Part shown: positions 17,544 through 26,676 of the stretch, in pieces
Layout of the letters: each line of letters begins with the position of its first letter
Numbering within the stretch: the stretch's first letter is position 1
Assembly (NCBI GenBank): GCA_002786715.1
Contig: PCTW01000039.1
Coordinates: forward strand, 113,092-177,091
Source of the DNA: Bdellovibrio sp. CG22_combo_CG10-13_8_21_14_all_39_27
Lineage (GTDB): Bacteria > Bdellovibrionota > Bacteriovoracia > Bacteriovoracales > Bacteriovoracaceae
Length of the DNA stretch: 64,000 bases
Direction of reading: 5' to 3'
Notes under the pieces: model-generated
Seen by the model: the letters and a program-made list of their open reading frames with translations, nothing else
Told to the model about the DNA's origin: nothing
The model's database searches: none
Made by a program: the position numbers and the translations under genes

Positions 17544-18416
17544 TTACTCCAGATTCAAACCTTGCTCGCGCATTTTTTCTAAGTGAACTTTCATTTGAAC
17601 GACGGCTTCTGAAATTTCATTAACAGTCGACTTAGAACCCGTAGTGTTTGTCTCTCTGCCTAACTCTTGAAATAGAAACTCGAGCTGACGTCCAATTTCG
17701 CCACCATTTTTAAAAAGATCTTCAAGCTTTTTAAGATGCCCTTTGATTCTATTAATTTCTTCGTGAATATCCATTTTTTCAAGATAATATACAATTTCTT
17801 GAAGAAAGCGAGATTCTTCAACCTTGACGTCTGAACCAAATTCTTGAAAGCGCTTCTTTAATTTTTGTTCAACTGCACTTTGGAAAGAATCCGCGTTGTC
17901 TAACACGACTTGAAAATTTTTCTTGTAGTCTGAAAGGTGTTTGTTAAAAACGCCTACCAACTTCATCCCCTCTTCATTACGACTTTTTGATAATTCAGAC
18001 ACGGCAACTTTTAATGCTTTCCACATACTATCGATTAACTCGTTGTCTTGAGAAAGATCAACATCTTTAAAAAATTCTGAGCGTAAAAAATCCGTAGGAA
18101 CGATGCTGAGTTGTCCTTCGGTTCCAACCATTTGCTTCATTGAAGTCACAAAAGCTTTTACTTTTGCTTCATCAATCATATCAAATTTTAAGTTTTTCTC
18201 GCTTCTCTTGTAGTTTACAGAAACATCGAAGCTTCCTCTAATAAAAGTTTCAGAGAGTTCTTTCTTCATCAACATTTCTTGGGAATTAAAAACGGAACTC
18301 ATTTTAAAACGAATATCTTTAAAACGATGATTAACTGATTTGATCTCTACTGTGACGAGGTAGTTCTCAGATTGAAATTCGCCTTTTCCAAATCCTGTCA
18401 TTGAATAGATAGTCAC
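17544..18416 (-). CDS. yicC: YicC family endoribonuclease-like protein
   Basis: The 290-residue product begins with the family hallmark SMTGFGKGE, continues with VEIKSVNHRFKDIRFKM, and ends with the conserved DUF1732 block (GREINT-like GRETNTTGSK, EISEAVVQMKVHLEKMREQGLNLE). YicC proteins are RNA-associated and reported to act as endoribonucleases. The position directly before gmk is common in bacteria. The intergenic gap to gmk is 4 bp. Confidence 0.93.
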   Translation of the reverse strand: MTIYSMTGFGKGEFQSENYLVTVEIKSVNHRFKDIRFKMSSVFNSQEMLMKKELSETFIRGSFDVSVNYKRSEKNLKFDMIDEAKVKAFVTSMKQMVGTEGQLSIVPTDFLRSEFFKDVDLSQDNELIDSMWKALKVAVSELSKSRNEEGMKLVGVFNKHLSDYKKNFQVVLDNADSFQSAVEQKLKKRFQEFGSDVKVEESRFLQEIVYYLEKMDIHEEINRIKGHLKKLEDLFKNGGEIGRQLEFLFQELGRETNTTGSKSTVNEISEAVVQMKVHLEKMREQGLNLE

Positions 18417-18433
18417 CAGTAGCTCCTTAAAAA

Positions 18434-19438
18434 TTACAAATAGGGTTTAATATCAGCACCATCAGAAAAATCGATGGTTTGATTACCCATTCTTCTAAAC
18501 TTTTCAAATCTTAGATTTAGTAGTTTATCAGACTTTAGTTTACTCAAAATATTGATTTCTTTTAAGACAGCATCTTTTACCAACTCAATGGCTTCTTCTA
18601 CATTGCGATGAGCCCCACCTGCAGGTTCCAAGATAATATGATCAATAATTCCTAACTCTAGTGCCTTATTTGGCCCCAAGTTCAAAGAATTGGCTGCAGT
18701 TTCTGCCATTTTTGGGTCAGCCCAAAGAATAGAGGCACAAGACTCAGGAGAAATAACAGAATAAACTGAATACTCCATCATCAAGACTTTATCGGCGATC
18801 GCGATGCCTAAAGCTCCACCTGAACCGCCTTCTCCAATCACAATGGCGACGATAGGAGTTTTAATTCCAAACATCTCAGCAAGATTTTCAGCGATAGCAC
18901 TTGATTGTCCTCTCTCTTCTGCACCAATTCCTGGATAGGCACCTGGGGTATCGACAAAAGTAATGACGGGGATATTAAAACGCTCAGCCATTTTCATAAC
19001 CCTAATAGCTTTTCTATATCCTTCAGGTCTCGGCATTCCGAAATTGTGAACAACTTTTTCTTTAGTCTTGCGACCTTTCTCAATTCCAATAACACAAACC
19101 TTTTGCTCACCAATAAATCCAAAGCCAGCAATGATTGAAGGATCATCTGCAAAGTGGCGATCTCCTGCGACATCATGAAAATCTGTCACCATGCGATTGA
19201 TATAATCGATAGCGTGTGGACGATTGGGATGCCGTGAAAGCTGAACCCGTTCCCAGCTTGTAAGGTTGCCGTAAATATCTTTGATGAGTATTGAAACTTT
19301 TTTCTCGAGGGCCTTTATTTCTTTCGAAATATCCATGCCTGGACGAAGTGAAGCTTCTTTCAAATCTTTGATTTGATTTTCTAATTCTCGAACTGGTTTT
19401 TCGAAATCGAGGGCAAAGCTATTTTGATTTTCGCTCAC
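18434..19438 (-). CDS. accA: Acetyl-CoA carboxylase carboxyltransferase subunit alpha
   Basis: The protein contains the AccA N-terminal coiled region (LDFEKPVRELENQI), the HPNRPHAIDYI segment and the carboxyltransferase core (VDTPGAYPGIGAEERGQ, IGEGGSGGALGIAIAD, SPESCASILW). It transfers the carboxyl group from biotin to acetyl-CoA in fatty-acid synthesis, working with AccD. The frame is open to an ATG at 19498, but I prefer GTG at 19436-19438. It follows AGGGAG by 6 nt and gives 334 aa, nearer the usual 315-335, and the extra 20 residues have no counterpart in the family. yicC follows 17 bp downstream. Confidence 0.93.
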   Translation of the reverse strand: MSENQNSFALDFEKPVRELENQIKDLKEASLRPGMDISKEIKALEKKVSILIKDIYGNLTSWERVQLSRHPNRPHAIDYINRMVTDFHDVAGDRHFADDPSIIAGFGFIGEQKVCVIGIEKGRKTKEKVVHNFGMPRPEGYRKAIRVMKMAERFNIPVITFVDTPGAYPGIGAEERGQSSAIAENLAEMFGIKTPIVAIVIGEGGSGGALGIAIADKVLMMEYSVYSVISPESCASILWADPKMAETAANSLNLGPNKALELGIIDHIILEPAGGAHRNVEEAIELVKDAVLKEINILSKLKSDKLLNLRFEKFRRMGNQTIDFSDGADIKPYL

Positions 19439-19547
19439 CGTAAACTCCCTGAAATAAGGTGCTTGTCTAACAAAAAATGGTGAGAGGAGAATAGACAAAA
19501 GAGACGAAGATTACAACCTGTTACCTGTCATAATTTCAATATGTTAT

Positions 19548-20201
19548 CTATTGAAGATGCCAACCTTCTACTGTTCCGTTTTCAAAGTACACTTGCTGCA
19601 CAGAGCCATTAGAAGAATAAGACCATCTTTCATTCTGAAGTCGAGGGTCACCTGCAATATCAATTCGAGTAGGTCTTCCCCACAAACTCACGACATCTTG
19701 CTTGCTCATCCCTTGAGTGATTTGACGATCATTATTTAACCCAGCGGGATCAATCGAAGCGATTGAACGTGAAGGACGATAAGTCTTTACCGGTTTGTTA
19801 ATCGACATTTGTCTATAGTCGACCCATTGCTCTCGCTCTGAAGGAGATAGCGATAAGAAATACAAACGCTCTTCCATCGTTTCAAAGTAGGGATCTACTG
19901 AGTCATATAATTCTTTATCATAGCCTTGGAGCTTTTCTTCTTTCATGGCCAGTTCTGATTTTTGAGACTTAAATTCATCTCGCTGTTCACGATTCATTTC
20001 AGTCGGAGGAGTTCTCAGCATAATGTCTTCACGCGAGCGATAAGCTTTTCCTGTATCACCAGGAATCGTTCGAAAATCTCGACCAGCAACAAAGACACCA
20101 TCAGTTTCCTGATCCATCTCTGTAATAAAAGTTCTGTTCTCCATGAACGCACAACCGGTGAGTTGTAAAACCATCATCAAACCGAAAAGTGAATTCTTCA
20201 T
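19548..20201 (-). CDS. Lipoprotein with BamE/SmpA-like C-terminal domain
   Basis: I place the start at the ATG at 20201, which has GAAGGAG 5 nt upstream and begins a lipoprotein signal with lipobox L-T-G-C. A longer frame begins at 20231. The middle (residues about 70-110) is charged and helical. The end holds a SmpA/OmlA-like fold: ITQGMSKQDVVSLWGRPTRID, then ERWSYSS and VYFENGTVEGW, as in BamE. Such domains are found in the outer-membrane assembly machinery and in many other envelope lipoproteins, so a BAM role is only a possibility. It lies upstream of accA (110-bp gap). Confidence 0.8.
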   Translation of the reverse strand: MKNSLFGLMMVLQLTGCAFMENRTFITEMDQETDGVFVAGRDFRTIPGDTGKAYRSREDIMLRTPPTEMNREQRDEFKSQKSELAMKEEKLQGYDKELYDSVDPYFETMEERLYFLSLSPSEREQWVDYRQMSINKPVKTYRPSRSIASIDPAGLNNDRQITQGMSKQDVVSLWGRPTRIDIAGDPRLQNERWSYSSNGSVQQVYFENGTVEGWHLQ

Positions 20202-20266
20202 CGTATACTCCTTCGTACCCAAACTGTTCACACCTCACTTATCGACCTCCTTCTGGAGCCACCTAA

Positions 20267-21268
20267 ATGGCTGGCCTCGAAGAATACAAGACAGGAAATT
20301 ACTTCCTACTCACACTTCATGATCGAAGTTTCGATGAGTTAGAGCCTTTTTTCACAAGTTTTACAGTCAACTTTTCTAAGGAAAATGCCGAAAAGAAAGA
20401 AGAGGAAGGGGGAAGATTGAACAAGTTGGCCCTATTTGAAGAATGGTTAAATCGCTTATTGCTTGTCTTAGGACAACGAATGCAAACTATTGTTCAAAAA
20501 TTCACTCCGACAAAAATTAAAGCCAGTAGCAAAAAAATATTGCACTCAAAAGAACATCTTCGTGAAAATTTCAAAAAATCAAAACAACTTTTTGCCGAAA
20601 AAGCCCTCACAGGAATTGCTTTAGCAAAGTCAGGTGTTGAAAAAGGGAAAGAGAAAACAGCTCATCTCGTTGTTAGCGCTAAAGAGACAGACTGGAAAAA
20701 TCTAAGTTTTAAAAAAGCTATCATTGCTTTTTTCACTTTCATATCACCTCCCTTTCTTAAACTCAAAAATTGGTACATCGGTCTGAAACCCGCTTCAATT
20801 GCGACGGGAGTTGTGATCAGTTCAGTAGTCTCTGTGACTGGTGTTGGTATTTATCAACAAACAGAAAAACTGGCAGAGAAAGCTCGTGGCCCAGCCAGCA
20901 AGGAAGAAGTTCAAATAGAAGTCACTCGTCCTAAATATTATAAACTCGATGAGAAGGCTTTATCGGTCACAAATGTGGTCCTTCCCACTTATCTCGAAAG
21001 TACAGGAGCGATTAAAAAGCTCGTGATCGACTTTACTTTTATTACATCTAATAGATACATCAAGTCTTACTTCTGGGAGCATCCTCATATTATCAATGAT
21101 CGCTTAAATACAAAAATTGAACCTATCGCAGTAGAGTTTCCCCTAGAAGATGAAGGTAAAGACATTATCAAAGACAAGATTCGCCGTGAGATGAATATCC
21201 TTTTAAAAGAACTCAGCATCGAAGGTGAAATTCAACAGGTCTACGTCGATAATATTACCGGAGCTTAA
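20267..21268 (+). CDS. Membrane protein with FliL-like C-terminal domain
   Basis: The first 180 residues are charged and Lys-rich with helical segments of uncertain role. A hydrophobic helix at about residues 183-200 (GVVISSVVSVTGVGIY) is followed by a periplasmic domain. There, KLVIDFTFITSNRYIKSY, HPHIINDRL and a final helix with K-D-I-I-K-D-K-I-R-R-E-M-N plus IQQVYVDNI match the order of elements in FliL. FliL sits at the flagellar stator. Here the long cytoplasmic N-terminal extension is unusual, and no flagellar gene is nearby, so function is uncertain. The stop overlaps that of the convergent sigma-54 activator. Confidence 0.65.
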   Translation: MAGLEEYKTGNYFLLTLHDRSFDELEPFFTSFTVNFSKENAEKKEEEGGRLNKLALFEEWLNRLLLVLGQRMQTIVQKFTPTKIKASSKKILHSKEHLRENFKKSKQLFAEKALTGIALAKSGVEKGKEKTAHLVVSAKETDWKNLSFKKAIIAFFTFISPPFLKLKNWYIGLKPASIATGVVISSVVSVTGVGIYQQTEKLAEKARGPASKEEVQIEVTRPKYYKLDEKALSVTNVVLPTYLESTGAIKKLVIDFTFITSNRYIKSYFWEHPHIINDRLNTKIEPIAVEFPLEDEGKDIIKDKIRREMNILLKELSIEGEIQQVYVDNITGA

Positions 21269-22455
21269 GCACTTTTCATTCTTCTGATCGTCAATTCAGA
21301 AATACCCAAAATTCGACTAGCTTCACTTACTTTTCCGCTTACCCGGTGGAGAACTTTATAAACATAGTCCTGCTTCACTTTTTCCAGTTTTGGCCAAGCC
21401 TCATCCGTAACAATACTTTCTGAACTAAGCAATTCGTCATCAAGGTCGTCGTATTTCCAGTAGAGCCTTGAAGACATCAACTTCTTTCTTTCGAAATGCG
21501 AGCTTAGCTGGCGATAGTTTCCTTCCCAAGAGCAATTGAGATAAAACTTCTCTAGAAAAGGGTCAATTTCAATTCCTTTTTCTTGCTTAAATTGGCTTAT
21601 AAAGTCGTGGACCAACTCTGGCTTTTCCCGAAGAGATGGCAGCACCACATGATGCCCAGTCAAAATTCTATAGTAAAAGTCTTTCCTCCAGTGATTATTC
21701 TTGACCAGTTCTTTGAGAGGTTTTCCAGTGCTAAAGAAAAAACGACATTCCACTTTACGAGGATTAGATTCGCCGACTCGATAATAAAAATGATTATCCA
21801 ACATCAAAAGAAGCTTTAGTTGAATGGAATGAGGAATTGAATCTAATTCATCTAAAAAGAGAGTTCCATTTTTGGCTTTTTCAATAGCCCCTTTTTCATC
21901 TTGAATGGCTCCTGTAAAGGCTCCCTTTTTGTGACCAAAAAGCGTTGATTCAATTAATCCAAAAGGTATCGCCGCCAAATTCAGGTGCAAAAAAAGACCT
22001 GATATTCTTGAGGCATCATGAATATTCTTTGCCATTGATGTTTTGCCGGTTCCCGTCTCTCCCTCAAATAATATATTCAGTGAAGAATTCGTCAGATTTT
22101 CATCGACATTCACCACTCCCTTTTTATCACTGTTTTTCTTGGTAAACTTCAATTTTAGTCCCTCAAATTCAACACACATATTATGAGTTAAAATTGTTTT
22201 TTGAACTGCAATTCCATTGCAAAAAAACCAAGCCCCATGAGCTTCAATCTCAAATCGATCATCTTTCATTTGAAACAAGATTTTTGATTTCAATTGCTGA
22301 GAATGGGAAAGCTTCCAATTGTATTCTTCAGGCCAAAAAGAATTGTAAGTAAACTTGATTTCGATTTTTTTTTTAGGGCTAAAAGGGCATTCAACCACTA
22401 AATAATCTCCTACTTGAATCAAAGCATGGGATAAGAACTGAATAACATTACTCAT
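21265..22455 (-). CDS. Sigma-54-dependent transcriptional activator with FHA-like N-terminal domain
   Basis: I choose the ATG at 22455 because AGGAGG lies 6 nt upstream; a longer frame starts at 22500. The AAA+ core has Walker A GETGTGKT, the sigma-54 contact loop GAFTGA, Walker B TLFLDELDS and the arginine region RKDFYYRI. The last 35 residues form a Fis-type HTH (GKVSEASRILGISELTIRR). The N-terminal 115 residues are beta-rich and end like an FHA domain (FFCNGIAVQ, FEGLKLKF), though canonical FHA residues are not clear. It should activate RpoN promoters in response to an unknown signal. Confidence 0.87.
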   Translation of the reverse strand: MSNVIQFLSHALIQVGDYLVVECPFSPKKKIEIKFTYNSFWPEEYNWKLSHSQQLKSKILFQMKDDRFEIEAHGAWFFCNGIAVQKTILTHNMCVEFEGLKLKFTKKNSDKKGVVNVDENLTNSSLNILFEGETGTGKTSMAKNIHDASRISGLFLHLNLAAIPFGLIESTLFGHKKGAFTGAIQDEKGAIEKAKNGTLFLDELDSIPHSIQLKLLLMLDNHFYYRVGESNPRKVECRFFFSTGKPLKELVKNNHWRKDFYYRILTGHHVVLPSLREKPELVHDFISQFKQEKGIEIDPFLEKFYLNCSWEGNYRQLSSHFERKKLMSSRLYWKYDDLDDELLSSESIVTDEAWPKLEKVKQDYVYKVLHRVSGKVSEASRILGISELTIRRMKSA

Positions 22456-22542
22456 AATGGACCTCCTCCTGAGTGCTTTGCAAAAGTGAGAACCCTTCAT
22501 TTTTTACAAAACCCTTGAATTTATGAGTATTTAAGCCTAGAC

Positions 22543-23232
22543 ATGGGCATGATGAATTTTGAAATTAGACCACAAACGGCCCAATTTGAGTTGGGAATTT
22601 CTGACGGTGAGCAATTGCGTGAATGGATGGCCAAAACCCATCTTGTGCCTAAGCTTGTTTTCTCTGGGCGTTCTAATGTTGGAAAATCTTCGCTCATTAA
22701 TTCTATTTATGGAAACAAAACAGCACGAACTTCTAAAACAGCAGGACGCACCCGAGAAGTTAACGTTTTTTCTTTTCCTCTTTATTACGATGGGAAACGT
22801 GCAACAGATCTTCCTCTTTTTTATTTCCTTGATATTCCTGGATACGGTTTTGCAGAAGTAAATCCTCAGATGAAGAAAAAATGGGATTTCTTAATGGGAG
22901 TTCTCTTTTCTGAAATGACTGAGAGTACATTGATCGTCAATATTCAAGATGCACGACATCCGATGCAAGAAGCAGATATGGCTTTTCGTGACTTCAGTAA
23001 AAAACTCGAAGCCAATCATATTCTTGTATTCAATAAAATGGATAAGCTTAAAACTCAAAAAGAGCGTGCCCAACTTGATAAACAAAGAATCGAGTTCTCT
23101 AAAAAGTTTAAGCATTGTCGTGAAATTTATTTTGCTTCTGCTGAAACGGCAAAAGGAATACCTGAACTCACGAACTCATTGATCCAATTTTTACTTAAGA
23201 CATTAGAAAAGAGAAAAGTTAGTCATTCTTAG
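22543..23232 (+). CDS. engB: Ribosome biogenesis GTPase EngB/YsxC
   Basis: The GTPase motifs are all present: G1 SGRSNVGKSSL, G2 region TSKTAGRTREVN, G3 DIPGYGFAEV, G4 NKMDKL and G5-like SAET. Length 229 aa is slightly above the usual 195-215. EngB is needed for late assembly of the large ribosomal subunit. The start may be the ATG at 22543 or one of the next in-frame Met codons, because no strong ribosome site is visible. The 3' end overlaps the convergent small gene by 14 bp. Confidence 0.93.
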   Translation: MGMMNFEIRPQTAQFELGISDGEQLREWMAKTHLVPKLVFSGRSNVGKSSLINSIYGNKTARTSKTAGRTREVNVFSFPLYYDGKRATDLPLFYFLDIPGYGFAEVNPQMKKKWDFLMGVLFSEMTESTLIVNIQDARHPMQEADMAFRDFSKKLEANHILVFNKMDKLKTQKERAQLDKQRIEFSKKFKHCREIYFASAETAKGIPELTNSLIQFLLKTLEKRKVSHS

Positions 23233-23557
23233 GGACATCTTTTGAAACGTCATTGATGCCAGGGTTATTAAATTTTATTTTGTTTACTTCTTTCTCAATT
23301 GTATCAAGTTCTGATTCACAAACTTGAATTGTTGCCATGATTTCTTTAAGACGAGGGTGATTCCATTCAAGTCGACCTTCCGCTACTTCTTTATAGACGA
23401 GCATTCCCAGCTCTTCATAAGAGGTATGCAAGCAAGAATTAGTTTTAGAAGCGGTTAGCATCTTTTTTCCAATATCAGTTGTACGCTTAATTTCCTCTTG
23501 GCAAACTTGGAATATTTCTTGCACACGAGAGCGCCATTCTTGATTTTGTCTTGTCAT
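23219..23557 (-). CDS. Conserved-looking small helical protein, function unknown
   Basis: The 112-residue product is predicted mostly helical and soluble, with three Cys (QVCQEE, NSCLHT, QVCESE) and no signal peptide or transmembrane segment. N-terminal (EWRSRVQEIFQVCQEEIKRTTDIGKKML) and C-terminal (VCESELDTIEKEVNKIK) heptad-like patterns suggest a helical bundle. A family cannot be named. Its upstream region has TAAGGACCTC before the start at 23557. Confidence 0.6.
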   Translation of the reverse strand: MTRQNQEWRSRVQEIFQVCQEEIKRTTDIGKKMLTASKTNSCLHTSYEELGMLVYKEVAEGRLEWNHPRLKEIMATIQVCESELDTIEKEVNKIKFNNPGINDVSKDVPKND

Positions 23558-23669
23558 AAGGACCTCACTTTTTTACCCGAATTCAGTATAGTCGCTTTCT
23601 ACCATACTTGTGAAGAGTTCACATTTTGCTAGAATGGAAGGAAGTACAACCCCTTAGAATAATGGATTC

Positions 23670-24521
23670 ATGAGTAATTTCATCAGTAATTTTCTCGATA
23701 TCAATGTACCTAAAGATCAATTTGATCAAATCTTTGATCATTTGAAACAAGTATATCCTGATGGCGAAGATCCGTGGGGGCTTAACCTTAAAAAAACCAG
23801 AAGAAGCATCGAATATGTTTGGCCTATTTATAAGCACTACTTTAAGACGAGAGTTTTTGGAGCAGAGAATGTTGAAAATAAACCTTACCTCGTCGTTTCA
23901 AATCATACCGGACAAATTGCAATTGATGGAATGTTGATTTGTACAGCTTTTGCAACGGAAGTTTTCCCTCCAAGAATTTTACGTTCTATGGTTGAGAGAT
24001 TTTTCACTTCAATTCCTTATTTAGGAACTTGGGCTGCCGAAGGTGGAGCAGTCTTGGGAGATCGTCAAAACTGTTTAAACCTCTTGCAACGCGGACAAAG
24101 TATTCTTGCCTTTCCAGAAGGAGTAAAAGGCATCTCTAAAAGCACGACTGATTATTACAAAGTTCAACGATTCACTCGTGGTTTTTTTAGAATGGCGCTA
24201 ACATCTGGAGTCGACATACTGCCTTTAGCCACGGTCGGAGCAGAAGAAATTTTCCCATGGGTTTATCAAGCGAAAGGATTGGCAAAACTATTTAATCTTC
24301 CAGCTGCACCAATCTCTCCTCTTTATCTTCCTCTCCCTTCTCCAGTTGATATTTATATTGGTGAAGTTTATAAAATTCCGACTGACCTTTCACCTGAATC
24401 GCCAGACGAATTGATTGACCCACATGTTGAAAAAATTAGAGATCAAATTCAAGAAATGATACGCAAAGGTCTTGAAAATCGCCGTCCCTTTTTTGCTAAT
24501 CGCTATGGGAGACGGGAATGA
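23670..24521 (+). CDS. LPLAT-superfamily acyltransferase
   Basis: Residues of about 70-90 hold SNHTGQIAIDG, the acyltransferase block I (His-Asp with wider spacing than HX4D), and later FPEGVKGISK is the block III phosphate-binding motif. RFTRGFFRMALTSGVDILPLATVG is typical of the PlsC/MGAT-like group. It likely acylates a glycerolipid or related acceptor at the inner membrane. The ATGA overlap with the following SDR gene suggests they work in one lipid or polyol pathway. Confidence 0.85.
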   Translation: MSNFISNFLDINVPKDQFDQIFDHLKQVYPDGEDPWGLNLKKTRRSIEYVWPIYKHYFKTRVFGAENVENKPYLVVSNHTGQIAIDGMLICTAFATEVFPPRILRSMVERFFTSIPYLGTWAAEGGAVLGDRQNCLNLLQRGQSILAFPEGVKGISKSTTDYYKVQRFTRGFFRMALTSGVDILPLATVGAEEIFPWVYQAKGLAKLFNLPAAPISPLYLPLPSPVDIYIGEVYKIPTDLSPESPDELIDPHVEKIRDQIQEMIRKGLENRRPFFANRYGRRE

Positions 24522-25471
24522 GCGAATATAAGTCAGCACTTATTATTGGTATGGCGGGAGGTCTGGCCCGCATTACAGCCACTCTCCTGACGCGAGAATT
24601 TCCTAATATGAAAATTACTGGCGTCGACTCCAGACCAATTAAAGAACCCTTAAAAAATTCAAATATCCGCTATCTTCAATTTCGCTATTCTCGAAGTCAT
24701 TTCGAGAAATTATTTCGTGATCAAAGCTTCGATGTCGTTCTCCATTTGGCCCGTATGAGTCACTCGGACACTTCAAACAATTTGTCACAAAGACTTGAAA
24801 CTAATATTACAAGCACGAATCGAATCTTGGATCTTTCATTAAAATTTGGAACGAAAAAAATTGTTGTTCTCTCGACTTTCCATGTCTACGGAGCTTTATC
24901 AGATAATCCCGTTTTTATTTCTGAAGAGTCTCCCCTAAAAGCCTCTATTAAATATCCTGAACTCAGGGATGTTGTGGAAATGGATCAATTAGCCTCGAGC
25001 TGGATGTGGAAAAATCAAAATCATATTGAGACCGTAATCTTGCGTCCGTGCAACATTATCGGCCCACAAATTAGAAATACCATGACTCAATATTTGTCTT
25101 CGCCCTATGCTCCAGTGTGCTCTGATTTCAATCCCATGTTTCAATTTATTCATGAGTACGATATGAGCCGTGCCATCGTGGCTGCCATTAAAAAACTTCC
25201 CGTAGGAATTTATAATGTTGCGCCAGATGATGTTATTTCACTCAAAGAAGCTCGCAAAGTCCTTCAAGTTCCCAATATCCAACTTCCAAGCTTTGTCCTC
25301 GAAGGTGGTGTTCGTTTGCTCTCTAATGCCTTTTGGAGCTTTCCTCGTTACCTCATCGACTACATAAAATTTGCTTCGATTATTGATAACTCCGCCTTTA
25401 AGGCCCATGCTCAGCCCTTTGAATTTCGCTACAGAATCAAAGAAGCCTTGGAATTACTTAAGCTCGATTGA
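24518..25471 (+). CDS. NAD(P)-dependent epimerase/dehydratase (extended SDR)
   Basis: The Rossmann start ALIIGMAGGLARITATLL is a variant glycine motif. It is followed by an acidic residue after beta-2 (GVDSRP), VVLHLAR, the catalytic Ser region VVLSTFHVYG and LRPCNIIGP. These fit NAD-dependent nucleotide-sugar or lipid-linked epimerases. The usual Y-x-x-x-K is not clear: the Tyr in KYPELRDVVE lacks the Lys at +4, so activity may be altered. It is translationally coupled to the upstream acyltransferase. Confidence 0.8.
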   Translation: MSEYKSALIIGMAGGLARITATLLTREFPNMKITGVDSRPIKEPLKNSNIRYLQFRYSRSHFEKLFRDQSFDVVLHLARMSHSDTSNNLSQRLETNITSTNRILDLSLKFGTKKIVVLSTFHVYGALSDNPVFISEESPLKASIKYPELRDVVEMDQLASSWMWKNQNHIETVILRPCNIIGPQIRNTMTQYLSSPYAPVCSDFNPMFQFIHEYDMSRAIVAAIKKLPVGIYNVAPDDVISLKEARKVLQVPNIQLPSFVLEGGVRLLSNAFWSFPRYLIDYIKFASIIDNSAFKAHAQPFEFRYRIKEALELLKLD

Positions 25472-25554
25472 TTTCGCATGGCAAAATTAGCTCTTTAAAA
25501 TCTTAACATCTTTACGAAATCGAGAGGCTGGCCTAATATGTCGGTTCTCCGGAT

Positions 25555-25640
25555 GGCCCGGTGGCGGAATGGTAGACGCAGCGGATTCAAAATCCGCCGC
25601 TGGTAACAGTGTGCGAGTTCAAGTCTCGCCCGGGCCACCA
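25555..25640 (+). tRNA. tRNA-Leu (anticodon CAA)
   Basis: A complete class II tRNA of 86 nt. The 7-bp acceptor GGCCCGG/CCGGGCC has discriminator A and encoded CCA (25638-25640). The anticodon stem GCGGA/TCCGC holds loop TTCAAAA with anticodon CAA at 25588-25590. A long variable arm and a T arm GCGAG-TTCAAGT-CTCGC follow. Confidence 0.96.
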
Positions 25641-25644
25641 AAAA

Positions 25645-25679
25645 AAAGCTGCAGATTTTTCTGTGGCTTTTTTTTTATC
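25645..25679 (+). terminator. Intrinsic terminator of tRNA-Leu
   Basis: The stem AAAGC..CAGA / TCTG..GCTTT with a 2-nt internal mismatch is followed by an uninterrupted T run, 4 nt after the tRNA CCA end. Confidence 0.85.
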
Positions 25680-25723
25680 TGCATAAATCAACTCAACCTC
25701 CATTTTTCGGGTAAAATACTTAG

Positions 25724-26668
25724 ATGAAATTAAGTGTTCTTATTCCGACTTGGAAGAGATTAGAAAAATGCTCGAAGGCCATTGAGTCTATTCTCAATCA
25801 AGAAGTCTTACCCGATCAAGTTATTGTTGTCTGTCGAGATATTGATATCGAATCACAGAAGCTAATCCAAAGTTTTCAAAGTCGTGGACCCATTGAACTG
25901 GTTATTATTGATACTCCTGGTGTTATTGCAGCTGAGAATAAAGCCATTAGCCTCGCAACTGGAGACATTATTTGCTTTTTAGATGACGATGCGATCGCCC
26001 CACCTCACTGGTTAAAAAGTATTAAACAGCACTTTGAGAATTCCCCTCAAATCACAGCGATTGGTGGCCCAGACTTTATTCTTCATCACCATCTCAATAG
26101 AGATGGAAATACCTATCGCCAAACTGTTGATCAAGTTGGTCGAGTGACTTGGTTTGGAAAAATTATCGGCAATCACCATCAACTTACGAAAGATTTGATT
26201 GAGGTCGATATTTTGAAAGGCGTAAATATGGCCTTTCGAAAAGAATTTGTTCGCCCCCTTGATACAGTTCTGCAAAGTGAGCATCATCTTGGGAATGGTT
26301 CTCATTGGGAATTGGATCTCTGTTTTCACGTCAAGAAAATGGGAGGAAGACTTTTTTTTGATCCCAAGCTTGATCTTGTCCACGACAGCAATCACACCCA
26401 TTTTATTCATAGAGATAATTTTATCAATAATGCGCGAAATTTAACTTACGTAATGATTAAACATTTATCATTCCCGAGAATAGTTGTTTTTTTTATCTAT
26501 GTTTTACTTATTGGGAATGAACAAATTTACGGTCTCGGAAAAATTGTTTTGCAATCATTTCGAAATGGAATGAAAAGCTCTCTTACCAACTATCTCTACT
26601 CACTTATCGGTCTTAAGAATGGGATAATCGCTTCTTGCCGGGTTAACTCTCATTCTAAAATAGTATAA
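25724..26668 (+). CDS. Family 2 glycosyltransferase
   Basis: The GT-A fold start SVLIPTWKRLEKCSKAIESIL is followed by the nucleotide-sugar and metal motif CFLDDDAIAPPHWL (DDD) and a later H-D-S-N-H segment. The C-terminal 60 residues carry one or two hydrophobic helices (IVVFFIYVLLIGNE), so it is probably membrane-associated. It should transfer a sugar to an envelope polysaccharide or lipid; donor and acceptor are unknown. It lies 8 bp before the antiporter gene. Confidence 0.88.
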   Translation: MKLSVLIPTWKRLEKCSKAIESILNQEVLPDQVIVVCRDIDIESQKLIQSFQSRGPIELVIIDTPGVIAAENKAISLATGDIICFLDDDAIAPPHWLKSIKQHFENSPQITAIGGPDFILHHHLNRDGNTYRQTVDQVGRVTWFGKIIGNHHQLTKDLIEVDILKGVNMAFRKEFVRPLDTVLQSEHHLGNGSHWELDLCFHVKKMGGRLFFDPKLDLVHDSNHTHFIHRDNFINNARNLTYVMIKHLSFPRIVVFFIYVLLIGNEQIYGLGKIVLQSFRNGMKSSLTNYLYSLIGLKNGIIASCRVNSHSKIV

Positions 26669-26676
26669 AATTAATC

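Noticed and set aside
25555..25640. tRNA-Leu(CAA) as the attachment site of the 53-64 kb element
   Set aside because: Its acceptor 3' strand (CCGGGCC) does not match the tRNA-end fragment at 53466-53482 (CCTGGGC), so another tRNA must be the target.
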